Source: Gemmatimonas sp. (lineage in GTDB: Bacteria; Gemmatimonadota; Gemmatimonadetes; Gemmatimonadales; Gemmatimonadaceae). Taken from it: 64,000 bases of DNA. Under the pieces are notes generated by a model that saw nothing but the letters and a program-made list of their open reading frames with translations, searched no databases and was not told the DNA's origin. The translations under genes and the position numbers were made by a program. This document shows, in pieces, positions 46,275 through 55,155 of this stretch (within the stretch, counting starts at the first letter, position 1; each line of letters starts with the position of its first letter). Location of the stretch: the NCBI GenBank assembly GCA_011390805.1, contig JAABRT010000004.1:1-64000 (forward strand), in the 5' to 3' direction.

Positions 46275-48503
46275 TCACACCGGGAACAGCATTTCGCGAT
46301 AGCGCGGAAGCGGCCAGTAGGAATCACCGACCGTGAGTTCGAGCGCGTCACACGCGGTGCGTACTGCGTCCATGGCTTCGCGGCCGGTGGTAGAAATCAG
46401 CTCACCCTGCTTCACGATGTCGTCGTGCAGCGCTTCCGCCTTGGTGAGCACTTTGCTCAGATCGGTGCGTGCCTTCTGCAATGTGGACACAAGGTTGCTG
46501 ACGGTGTTGGCCGCGTTGATGAGCGGTTGCAGGTTGATGCCCGATGATGCTCCGCGTCCCGCATCGCCCGCCAGATCGCCCAGGTATGTGTACGTGGCCG
46601 GGAGGATCTGCGTATCTACCATCTGCTGCAGTGTGTGCATCTCGATGAGCAGATCCTTGTTGTAACGCTCAAGCCGGATGTTGTATCGGCTTTCGAGCTC
46701 CGGGACCGTGAGCACGCCGGTGTTTTCAAACAGCTTGCGTGATGACTTGTTGACCATTTCGGCCAGCGCTTCAGGCGTACGGCGCAAGTTCGGCAGACCG
46801 CGCTTCTTGGCTTCAACGACCCAGTCATCGGAGTAGTTGTTGCCTTCAAAGCGAATGGCTGCCGTGCTTTGGAATGCGGCCTTCACCACTTCAAGCACGG
46901 CGTCGCCGGTGGTCTTGGCGGTCTTGAGTGCCTTGGTCAGTGACGACGTGAGTTCATCAAGCGCTTCGGCAACGGCCGTCTGCAGCAGCATCACCGGGAA
47001 GGCGATGCTCTGTGAACCGCCAACGGCGCGGAACTCGAACTTGGCGCCGGTAAAGGCAAACGGTGATGTGCGGTTACGGTCGGTATTGTCCTGCACCACC
47101 TCGGGCAGCTTGTCGACACCCAGCTTGAGCATGGTTGCCTCAGCGGAACCCTTGCCCGTTTTGCCCGCGGCGATGTCTTCTACGACATGCGTGAGCATGC
47201 TGCCAAGGAACACCGAAATGATGGCCGGCGGCGCTTCGTTGGCGCCAAGACGATGTTCGTTGCCGCTGCTGGCAATGCCGGCCCGCAACAACGCACCATG
47301 CTTGTGCACGCCCTTGAGCACAGCCGCAAGGAACAGCAGGAAGCGCAGGTTTTCATGCGGCGTCTTGCCCGGCTTGAGCAGGTTCAATCCGTCGAGTGAG
47401 TTGTCGCTTGAAATGGCGAGCGACCAGTTGCAATGCTTGCCCGAACCGTTGATGCCGGCAAACGGCTTTTCATGCACGATCGCCTGCAGGCCGTGACGCA
47501 TGGCCACCTTCTTGAGCACTTCCATGACGAGCTGGTTGTGATCCACCGCCACGTCGGTCTCTTCGTACAACGGCGCCATCTCGAACTGGCACGGCGCAAC
47601 TTCGTTGTGACGGGTGATGATGGGCACGCCAAGCTTGTACAGCTCGGTTTCCACTTCGCTGATGCACGCCTGCACACGTTCCGGGATACCGCCGAAGTAA
47701 TGATCTTCGAGCTGCTGACCGCGTGGCGGCTCGGCGCCGACCAATGTGCGACGGGCCATGACCAGATCGGGGCGCAATGCAAAATGCCCCCGGTCAATCA
47801 TGAAGAACTCCTGTTCGGGCCCGAGCGTCGTGACCACGCGCTGCACGCCTTTGTCGCCGATGAGTTCGAGCAACGCCATGGCCTTTTCCGAAATGATGTC
47901 GGAGCTGCGCAGCAGCGGCGTCATTTCGTCGAGCGCTTCACCGTTATAGCCGATGAACACCGATGGTACGCAGAGCGTGCGTGTTCCACCTTCCTCGTCG
48001 ATGAATACCGGACTGGCTGGATTCCACGCCGTATAGCCACGCGCTTCCCACGTTGCACGCAAGCCACCGCTCGGGAAGCTCGAGGCGTCGGGCTCGGACT
48101 GGATGAGCTGCTCGCCTGAGAACTGCTCAATCGGCAAGCCGTTTTCATCGAAGCCAAGGAACGCGTCATGCTTCTCAGCGGTGAGTCCCGTCTGCGGCTG
48201 GAACCAGTGCGAGAAGTGCGTCACGCCGCGCGAGATCGCCCATTCCTTGATTGCCTGCGCCACGATTGGCGCAATCTCACTGTCGAGCTTGCGGCCAAGT
48301 CGAACTGAGGCGGCCAGTGAGGCGTACACGTGCGATGGCAGTTTGGTGCGCATCTGGCGCAGGCCGAACGTGTTGTCGCCGAAGAACGCGGAGGTGGGCA
48401 GGGTGACGCCGTTTTCGTCTACAGGACGGGGCGAAATACGAACGCCGCGATGTGTGATTTCGCGCAGGATCGCGAAGCGCGGATTAATCGAGTCGATGGC
48501 CAT
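46275..48503 (-). CDS. glnN: type III glutamine synthetase
   Basis: 742 aa; GLRATWEARGYTAWNPASPVFI, LGPEQEFFMIDR, ITRHNEVAPCQFEMAPLYEE, HEKPFAGINGSGKHCNWSL, NRTSPFAFTGAKFEFRAVG. Confidence 0.95.
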   Translation of the reverse strand: MAIDSINPRFAILREITHRGVRISPRPVDENGVTLPTSAFFGDNTFGLRQMRTKLPSHVYASLAASVRLGRKLDSEIAPIVAQAIKEWAISRGVTHFSHWFQPQTGLTAEKHDAFLGFDENGLPIEQFSGEQLIQSEPDASSFPSGGLRATWEARGYTAWNPASPVFIDEEGGTRTLCVPSVFIGYNGEALDEMTPLLRSSDIISEKAMALLELIGDKGVQRVVTTLGPEQEFFMIDRGHFALRPDLVMARRTLVGAEPPRGQQLEDHYFGGIPERVQACISEVETELYKLGVPIITRHNEVAPCQFEMAPLYEETDVAVDHNQLVMEVLKKVAMRHGLQAIVHEKPFAGINGSGKHCNWSLAISSDNSLDGLNLLKPGKTPHENLRFLLFLAAVLKGVHKHGALLRAGIASSGNEHRLGANEAPPAIISVFLGSMLTHVVEDIAAGKTGKGSAEATMLKLGVDKLPEVVQDNTDRNRTSPFAFTGAKFEFRAVGGSQSIAFPVMLLQTAVAEALDELTSSLTKALKTAKTTGDAVLEVVKAAFQSTAAIRFEGNNYSDDWVVEAKKRGLPNLRRTPEALAEMVNKSSRKLFENTGVLTVPELESRYNIRLERYNKDLLIEMHTLQQMVDTQILPATYTYLGDLAGDAGRGASSGINLQPLINAANTVSNLVSTLQKARTDLSKVLTKAEALHDDIVKQGELISTTGREAMDAVRTACDALELTVGDSYWPLPRYREMLFPV

Positions 48504-48721
48504 GGTTATGTGCGTCGGCGAAGAAGTTCAGCGTTGGGTGCAGTTGGTATCGCTGATGTGCAAGCGATACACAAAACTAGTCGCACTTATTCAAAAAACA
48601 ACGCAGCCAGAGCCGACAGCGCCTGGTAATGCTGCAATCCGTGCACGAAACGCCGTTCAGTGTCACATTTTGATCATGTATGCCGAACAATAGCCGAACA
48701 GAGTAACTGCCTAGGCTTGTC

Positions 48722-49315
48722 TCACTGCGGCGGTTGCGGAGGCCCCGCCATGAGCGCGTTTGACGCACGCTCCACGGCACGGTCACTGCCACCAAGCAGC
48801 ACGGCCACCACGTTGGCGTTGTGCAGCAGCGTTGCGCGTTCGGTCCACGGGGAGTCGGCAAAACCCACGGGTACCGCCCGCGCGGAATCCATGCGGTCCA
48901 TCGCCTGGCGCGCCTCCGCTTCGCTCGGGAAAAACGCCAGACGCAGCTGCTGGCCACCAATGCGCCACGCCTTTGTTTCTACATCGATGCCCGGAATGCC
49001 GAGCGCGCTGTCGAGGGCGAGTACGCGCAATCCGGCCAGCGAAAAACGCGACTGCACACTGCACACATGCCAGCGCCCATCCCTCGGGCACGCTTCGATG
49101 GCAGCCACCGCGCTATCTACATCGGCCCCCGACAGCGCCAACGCTCCGATCGGTGCATCGGCTGGTGCATTTGCCCGGGTTCGGAGCGCGGCGGAATCCG
49201 CCGCCGCTACCGCAGCAGCCTTGTTGTTCTGCTCTGCCGCCGGCTTATCCGAACAGGCAGCGCCCAGCAGCAGCGTCATCATCAGGCATGCCGCAGCAGG
49301 CGCGCGATGTCGCAC
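48722..49315 (-). CDS. putative lipoprotein
   Basis: Likely start GTG at 49315 (VRHRAPAAACLMMTLLLGAACSDKPAAEQ); lipobox LGAAC; longer ORF start would only add tandem-repeat sequence. Confidence 0.6.
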   Translation of the reverse strand: MRHRAPAAACLMMTLLLGAACSDKPAAEQNNKAAAVAAADSAALRTRANAPADAPIGALALSGADVDSAVAAIEACPRDGRWHVCSVQSRFSLAGLRVLALDSALGIPGIDVETKAWRIGGQQLRLAFFPSEAEARQAMDRMDSARAVPVGFADSPWTERATLLHNANVVAVLLGGSDRAVERASNALMAGPPQPPQ

Positions 49316-49317
49316 CG

Positions 49318-49440
49318 TGTATTGCACTGTGTGCTGCGCTGTGTGCTGCGCTGTGTGCTGCGCTGTGTGCTGCGCTGTGCGAGGAACCGTGTGTGGCGCC
49401 GTGTGCTGCGCTGTACGTTGCGTTGCGTGTTGCCCTGAGT
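49318..49440. repeat. 12-bp tandem repeat array, core unit TGTGTGCTGCGC, with degenerate flanks
   Basis: ctgtgtgctgcg repeated about four times exactly, followed by diverged copies (gtgtggcgccgtgtgctgcgctgtacgttgcgt). Confidence 0.9.
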
Positions 49441-49560
49441 GTGGCACCCTGTTCGCTCCCGACAGATGAGGTGTACAGCCGCGCTCACCGCGTGCTCAAC
49501 CCGTACATTGCAACGTCTTCAAGCAATCGGAAACCACCCCGCCACGCTCTTCCACGCTCC

Positions 49561-50427
49561 GTGTCGCTCATACAAAACGCACTGCTGTACACAGCCGTCG
49601 GTCGCGCTGCGATTCTGATGGGGGTTTTTCTGCTTACCGGTGCGGCCGCCGCCACATGGTTGGCACCAATGCGTGCGATCCGGCGTGCGCTCTTCTCGGC
49701 TGCGCTGCTGCTGCTGTCCGGCCTGGCATCTCAGGCGCTTGGACAGCTCATGAACTTTGACGCGTTTGCAGTTGATGCTGAGCCTATTGGCGATCTGATC
49801 AGCATTATCGCGACCACGTCATGGGCTCACTGGCGCCTGCTGCTCGCGGCGGCGGCGTGTGCGGTGATTGTTGGCGCGTCACTGAATGCACGCTGGCTCG
49901 ATCTCACGGCGCGGGTGGGAGCGATCACCGCGCTGGGCATTCTGCCGTTTCTCGGGCACGCCGCATCGGCGGAGCCCGCATGGCTGGCGGTGTCACTGGC
50001 TGTGGTGCATGCACTCGCGGCCAGCCTGTGGATCGGAACGCTCACACTGCTCGGTCCCGCCTGGTGGAATGATGTGCAGGCCGCAGTTGAACGCTTGCCG
50101 CGCTACGGACGCGTGGCGCTGTTTGCCGCGCCGCTGGCGGTGCTCAGTGGGGGTGTCACCGCATACACACGACTCGAATCACCCATGCAGTTGCTCGATA
50201 CGGGTTACGGTCGGTTGCTGGTGATCAAATCGCTGCTCGTACTCACCGTGCTCGCGCTGGGCGCACGACATCACTCACAGCTCACACGCTACCGGGGCGC
50301 CAACGGGCTCGACACCGGACGCGTCAGGCTGGTGCGCCGGACATTACAGATTGAAGTCGTGCTGGCGCTCATTGTGCTGCTGCTCACCGGCTGGCTGGGC
50401 GAGAGCGCGCCACCAACGCTCGACTGA
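49561..50427 (+). CDS. copD: CopD family copper resistance/transport membrane protein
   Basis: Multi-TM; HALAASLWIGTLTLLGPAWW, GRVALFAAPLAVLSGGVTAYTRL, LLDTGYGRLLVIKSLLVLTVLALGARHH; GTG start. Confidence 0.85.
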   Translation: MSLIQNALLYTAVGRAAILMGVFLLTGAAAATWLAPMRAIRRALFSAALLLLSGLASQALGQLMNFDAFAVDAEPIGDLISIIATTSWAHWRLLLAAAACAVIVGASLNARWLDLTARVGAITALGILPFLGHAASAEPAWLAVSLAVVHALAASLWIGTLTLLGPAWWNDVQAAVERLPRYGRVALFAAPLAVLSGGVTAYTRLESPMQLLDTGYGRLLVIKSLLVLTVLALGARHHSQLTRYRGANGLDTGRVRLVRRTLQIEVVLALIVLLLTGWLGESAPPTLD

Positions 50428-50430
50428 GCG

Positions 50431-51330
50431 CTAGCCGCCTATGGGACGCACGGCAAACGGTACGTTCACCACCGCTCCGTTGCTGAGCAATATGCGTACG
50501 TCCACCACCTCACCGGCTGTGAGCGTGCGCTGCAGCACTCGCACCATGAAGTGTTTGCCGCCGGGTGCCAACACTACCGAGTCGCCGGCGGGAATCGTAA
50601 GCGACCGTTGCGGCTCCATGTGCACCATGCCGTCATGATTCATGCTCTCGTGCACTTCTACCGTATCAGCCACATCACTCGTGGCGCCGATCACGTTCAC
50701 GCTGTCGGAGCGCGTATTGTAGATCACGGCGTAAGCGCCGGTGGTGGCGCCCGCAGCACCGGCGCGCATCCAGGCGTTGCCCAGCCACACGGAATCCTGC
50801 GGCAGCCGGCGCTCGGTTTCCGCGCCCGCTGACGCTGACAGCTTTCCCGCCTCGCTGTCGTTGGCAGTCGAGGCGAGGTCTCTCCCACCGTTGCAGCCAA
50901 CCAGCGGCAGCAACACAAGCAGCAATGCCGTCACCGAGTTGCGCTTCACACTGCGCCGAATCCAGCGTGCGATCAGCAGCGCTCCCACCAGCATGAGCAG
51001 CCCCGGTACAACAAACGCCGTGGCGCCAAAGCCCTCGAAGGCGGGGGATCCGCGAATGTCAGCACCGTAGTCAACAACCAGTGCCTCAGTGATCTGCGCG
51101 GGAGTCTCGCCGTTTTCAAAGCGCACCGCGATGGCCTTGCGCAATGAATCCGCCTGCGGGCTTGGGCAACTCGCCAATGACAAGCCCGGGCAGTACGGAC
51201 TCATGAGGTCGCGATAGAGCGCGCCGAGTTCGGCCGGCCTGGCGACTCCGATGACGACCGAGTCCTGATACGGCGCTACCGCCGATGTTTCTTGAATGAC
51301 CACGTGTGTTTCGCCGTGCAAAAGGTTCAA
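50431..51330 (-). CDS. CcmH-like domain fused to PCuAC copper chaperone domain
   Basis: N-half LYRDLMSPYCPGLSLASCPSPQADSLRKAIAVRFENGETPAQITEALVVDYG + TM (CcmH-like); C-half VEVHESMNHDGMVHMEPQRSLTIPAGDSVVLAPGGKHFMVRVLQRTLTAGEVVDVRILL (PCuAC); exact start uncertain (TTG at 51330 or later). Confidence 0.8.
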   Translation of the reverse strand: MNLLHGETHVVIQETSAVAPYQDSVVIGVARPAELGALYRDLMSPYCPGLSLASCPSPQADSLRKAIAVRFENGETPAQITEALVVDYGADIRGSPAFEGFGATAFVVPGLLMLVGALLIARWIRRSVKRNSVTALLLVLLPLVGCNGGRDLASTANDSEAGKLSASAGAETERRLPQDSVWLGNAWMRAGAAGATTGAYAVIYNTRSDSVNVIGATSDVADTVEVHESMNHDGMVHMEPQRSLTIPAGDSVVLAPGGKHFMVRVLQRTLTAGEVVDVRILLSNGAVVNVPFAVRPIGG

Positions 51331-51408
51331 CCTGAACCTTAGACAGCGATGGACTCAGCTACAAGACGTGCCCTGAACAGCCTCCATCCGTCGCGCGAAC
51401 GCCCGTAA

Positions 51409-52617
51409 TCAGGCCACGCGACGGTTTGCTTGCTGCATTGGCGCCAGCATTTCTTCTGCCCAGGTGAGCGCTCCGGCGTACGCCTGACCGATAGTGTCGG
51501 GATCGATTCCCATCTCCCGCGCGACTTCAGCTGCGCTTTCGAACATGCCAAGTTCATACGATTCGGCGAAGACGAGCGCGTTGGCGTACGGGCCGCTTCG
51601 CTCAATCAGTGCTTCCTTCGCGTCATCGGCCAGCGCAACGCGAGACAACAGGTCTTCAATCGGCATGCGAAGCACCGCGTCAAGCAGCGAGAACAGTCCG
51701 ACAAGAAACAGCGTGCCGGCGTCGCGGCCACTGCCCGCGAGCTGCTCACACAGCCGCGCCCGCTCAACCGCCTGCTGCACGAGATGCGCATCAATGTCGT
51801 TGGTGCCTCGGCGCGACGCGGCAATCGCCAACGCCAGCCACTTGAGCAGTGCATTGCGTCCGATCAGGCGCAGCGCGTGCCCGATAGATGTAACGCCGCG
51901 CGCGCCCACTGATGCCGAGTTCACGATGCGCAACAGCTGAAACGTGAGCACCGGGTCAGCCGAAATGGCCTCCTCCAACGCACGATCCTGCACATTCGGA
52001 TCACGCGCCTGACCAAGCAGGCGCAAGGCTGAGATGGTGGAGGACGGTAGTTCACCGGACTGCAACGGTTCCGGCCTGCTGAAGTGCGAACCTTCAAATG
52101 CGTCAAAGCCGAGCGCCTTCGCGCGCGCAAGTTGCTGCGGATCATAGATGTGGTCAGCGATGAGCCGCACATCCGGCCGCACGCGCACACGCGCTGCGAT
52201 GAGCGCGAGCGCCGCCGTGTCGTCGTTGCGTACATCAATGCGCACCCAATGGGCGTACGGAAGCAGCGCATCCGACGCGGCCGCCGTTTCCGAGAGCTCA
52301 TCGAGCGCAATCTGCCCGCCGGCGGCGCAGAAGCGCTGAATCGCTTCCACCACTGCCGGGTCGTCTCCCACGTCAGGTGGGATTACCGGGATGGTGGTGT
52401 GCGGGTCCGCGAGCTGGATGATCTGTCCGAGAAACTGCGCGCGTGAGCAGGGCACGAAGGCCGGCCGGTCTCCACGCACGTTGTCGAACTCACCGCTGAG
52501 AAAGCTCTGGGCAAATGCCTGGGCTCCCTCCGGGGTATCACGAAAGCGGATTTCGTAGCCCAGCAGGTCACCGGCGCCGGTGAATACTGGCTGGCGTACG
52601 ACGCAGAAGTCGGACAT
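51409..52617 (-). CDS. EAL-HDOD two-domain signalling protein (YuxH-like), EAL apparently degenerate
   Basis: FCVVRQPVFTGAGDLLGYEIRFRD...; HDOD region AISADPVLTFQLLRIVNSASVGARGVTSIGHALRLIGRNALLKWLAL. Confidence 0.85.
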   Translation of the reverse strand: MSDFCVVRQPVFTGAGDLLGYEIRFRDTPEGAQAFAQSFLSGEFDNVRGDRPAFVPCSRAQFLGQIIQLADPHTTIPVIPPDVGDDPAVVEAIQRFCAAGGQIALDELSETAAASDALLPYAHWVRIDVRNDDTAALALIAARVRVRPDVRLIADHIYDPQQLARAKALGFDAFEGSHFSRPEPLQSGELPSSTISALRLLGQARDPNVQDRALEEAISADPVLTFQLLRIVNSASVGARGVTSIGHALRLIGRNALLKWLALAIAASRRGTNDIDAHLVQQAVERARLCEQLAGSGRDAGTLFLVGLFSLLDAVLRMPIEDLLSRVALADDAKEALIERSGPYANALVFAESYELGMFESAAEVAREMGIDPDTIGQAYAGALTWAEEMLAPMQQANRRVA

Positions 52618-52838
52618 GGGTAGTGATGGGGACAAGGTTCATGAAAAAGGATCGGCGCCATCGGGACCGGACTTGAGCCGCGGGCATCACGATTTCACGC
52701 GAAACCCGCACAAATCCGCCGTCGTACGGGGTGGCGCCAACGCGGGACCCCACACCACTCTTCGATCATGACGATTGTGCATGATTTGTGCGTGATCGGT
52801 TGCGGGAGAACAGTCACCCTTGAGCTGTCAGGAGTGTC

Positions 52839-53366
52839 ATGAGTTTGTCGTCGTTGGAGGGTTCGCTGCATCGTGGGTGTGGTGGGCGGTACGCTTTGCA
52901 CACGGAACAGGTCACGGTCCGTCTGAGCGGCATGGCTTCGGAAGTAACGCGGGAGTTTTTTCGCTGCGAGAAGTGTGAACACGAGCAGCGCACAATTGAG
53001 CAGCGCGACGCGGCCGAAAAGCAGGCCACCGACCAGATCCGTGCAGCGCATGGGCTGCTGCTTCCCAAAGAAATCAAGCAGTTGCGTGAATCAATCGGAT
53101 TGACGTCGGCGCAGCTGGCCGATGTGTGTTACGGCACACCCAAGGGCATTGTGGCCGGTTGGGAGAAGGGCAGATATCTGCAGAATCGGGAGGCCGATGC
53201 GTTGCTGCGCAGCCTTCTTGATCCGGAAACACTGGAGTATCGCGCGTCGAGAGCCGGTGTCGTGTTGCCATCGCTGGCCGATGCGGTGGCTGTAGCCGCT
53301 GTAGCCGCTGGATCCGCCGGAGCCGCGCCTGAAACGGTGAGCACGCCCTCCGCTGACGAGGACTGA
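52839..53366 (+). CDS. MqsA-like zinc-ribbon/HTH protein
   Basis: FFRCEKCEHEQRT and HTH LLLPKEIKQLRESIGLTSAQLADVCYGTPKGIVAGWEKGRYLQNREADALLRSLLDP. Confidence 0.7.
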   Translation: MSLSSLEGSLHRGCGGRYALHTEQVTVRLSGMASEVTREFFRCEKCEHEQRTIEQRDAAEKQATDQIRAAHGLLLPKEIKQLRESIGLTSAQLADVCYGTPKGIVAGWEKGRYLQNREADALLRSLLDPETLEYRASRAGVVLPSLADAVAVAAVAAGSAGAAPETVSTPSADED

Positions 53367-53368
53367 AC

Positions 53369-54304
53369 ATTTCTGTTGTTTCCGCCACCGCGCTGACGCG
53401 GCGCTTCGGCGCGGTGACGGCTCTCGATGCGCTGACGCTCTCGATTTCCGAAGGCATAACCGGAGTGGTGGGCGCCAACGGAGCGGGCAAGAGCACGTTC
53501 CTGCGCATCCTGCTTGGCTTGCTCGAACCGTCATCCGGCACCGCCACGGTGTTTGGCCATGATGTGGTCCGCGAGCGGCATACCATACGGCGTCTGGTGG
53601 GCTACATGCCCGAACACGACTGTCTGCCGGCTGACAGCAGCGCCGCCGAGTTCGTGATGCATCTGGGGCGGTTGTCAGGGTTGCCGCGTGTGGCGGCGCG
53701 TGAACGCACGGCCGAAGTATTGCGACACGTGGGCTTGTACGAGGAGCGCTACCGGCCGATGGGGACGTATTCCACCGGTATGCAACAGCGTGTGAAGCTG
53801 GCACAGGCGTTGGTACACGATCCGCGGTTACTGGTGCTTGATGAACCGACGAACGGACTCGATCCGGCCGGTCGCGATGAAATGCTCGCGCTCGTGCGAC
53901 GTACGGGACGCGAGTTCGGCATCAGTGTGTTGGTGTCTTCACATCTGCTCGGCGAACTCGAGCGCACCTGCAGTTCGCTGGTCGTGATCGAGCAGGGGGT
54001 ATTGCGTCAACAGCTCACCGTAGACGCACTCACAAGTGAGATTCCACAGTTTGCCGTAGAAGTAGATGGCGATGTGGAGGCCGTTATTACGCAGTTGACC
54101 GATGGTGGTTGGGCCGTCACGCGTGAGCGCTCGGGGTTTGTGCTGGCGCTGCCGCCCGGTGACCATGAGGCGGCACACCGGGCAGCCGATGCGGTGCGTG
54201 ATGCCTGTGCAGCAGTGCAGGCTGGATTGCTGCGCTTTGAGCGTGGACGCACGCGCGTCGACGCGCTGTTCCATGGTGACGACAGCGACGAGGTCGCGGC
54301 ATGA
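53369..54304 (+). CDS. ABC transporter ATP-binding protein
   Basis: VVGANGAGKSTFLRILLGLLEPSSG, YSTGMQQRVKLAQALVHDPRLLVLDEPTNGLDPAGRDE; ORF extends upstream of the GTG at 53414 to a possible ATT start at 53369, so the start is uncertain. Confidence 0.9.
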   Translation: MSVVSATALTRRFGAVTALDALTLSISEGITGVVGANGAGKSTFLRILLGLLEPSSGTATVFGHDVVRERHTIRRLVGYMPEHDCLPADSSAAEFVMHLGRLSGLPRVAARERTAEVLRHVGLYEERYRPMGTYSTGMQQRVKLAQALVHDPRLLVLDEPTNGLDPAGRDEMLALVRRTGREFGISVLVSSHLLGELERTCSSLVVIEQGVLRQQLTVDALTSEIPQFAVEVDGDVEAVITQLTDGGWAVTRERSGFVLALPPGDHEAAHRAADAVRDACAAVQAGLLRFERGRTRVDALFHGDDSDEVAA

Positions 54305-55155
54305 CGAGCACGATTCATGATCTCGGGTATCGTCGATACAGCGGTGAACGGCTAAGCGTACGCGCCGCGTGGAGCGCGCTGTTTGTGCAGGGATTGCGTG
54401 TGCTGTTTGGTTTGGGACGGCCGGCCCGTGCCAAAGCGCTGCCGGTGTTTGTGCTGGTGTTCTCGAGTGTTCCCGCTGTCCTCACGGTGTTCATTGCATC
54501 GCAGGCCGGATTGCCGATTCGACACGCGACGTACTTCACCGGTGTGTCCATCCTGTATGTGTTGTTTGCGGCGGCGCAGGCCCCTGAGCTGTTCAGTCGC
54601 GACCAGGCCAATCGTGTGTTGCCGCTGATGTTTTCGCGTGACCTGTCGCGCTGGCACTACGCGTCGGCGCGTTTGGCATCAATGGTGGTCGCGCTCATTG
54701 CACTGGCGCTTATTCCACAACTTGTCCTGCTGCTGGGTGGCATTGGCATTGCGGAAGACACGATTGCCGTGTTGCAGGACCGGTGGAAAATCATTTTGCC
54801 GATTCTGGCTGTCACCTCGCTCAGTGGTGTGCTGCTCGGCAGCGTCGCGTCAGCGGTCGCATCGTTCACGCCGCGTCGGCATTTTGCCACCGCCGCGATT
54901 GTTGGCCTGTTTCTGGTGCTCGGTGCCGTGTCTACCGCATTGGCGGCAACCGATGTGATTTCGCTGGCGCAAGCGCAGCTGTTCAATCCGCTGCTGCAAC
55001 TCGATACAGTCAGTCGTTTGCTGTTTGACGAACCGGCGCGTCGCGTGGCTCGTGCTGCGGCCCATCCGCTGTGGGTGTATCTGGCCGCCATTACTGCGAG
55101 TTGCGTTGTTGCCTGGAGTGCAATCTGGTGGCGCATTCAGCGGGTCAACGCATGA
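54301..55155 (+). CDS. ABC-2 type transporter permease
   Basis: Six-TM-like hydrophobic pattern, ATGA overlap with upstream ATPase. Confidence 0.8.
   Translation: MTSTIHDLGYRRYSGERLSVRAAWSALFVQGLRVLFGLGRPARAKALPVFVLVFSSVPAVLTVFIASQAGLPIRHATYFTGVSILYVLFAAAQAPELFSRDQANRVLPLMFSRDLSRWHYASARLASMVVALIALALIPQLVLLLGGIGIAEDTIAVLQDRWKIILPILAVTSLSGVLLGSVASAVASFTPRRHFATAAIVGLFLVLGAVSTALAATDVISLAQAQLFNPLLQLDTVSRLLFDEPARRVARAAAHPLWVYLAAITASCVVAWSAIWWRIQRVNA

Noticed and set aside
48504-48721. Repeated GCCGAACA motif upstream of glnN
   Set aside because: Only two short copies; could be chance without comparative data.
49318-49440. CRISPR array
   Set aside because: Unit is 12 bp with no unique spacers; a simple tandem repeat.
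48760-49560. Long N-terminal extension of the CopD ORF through the tandem repeat
   Set aside because: Runs antisense through the lipoprotein gene and reads as Cys/Ala repeats; CopD homology begins near 49561.
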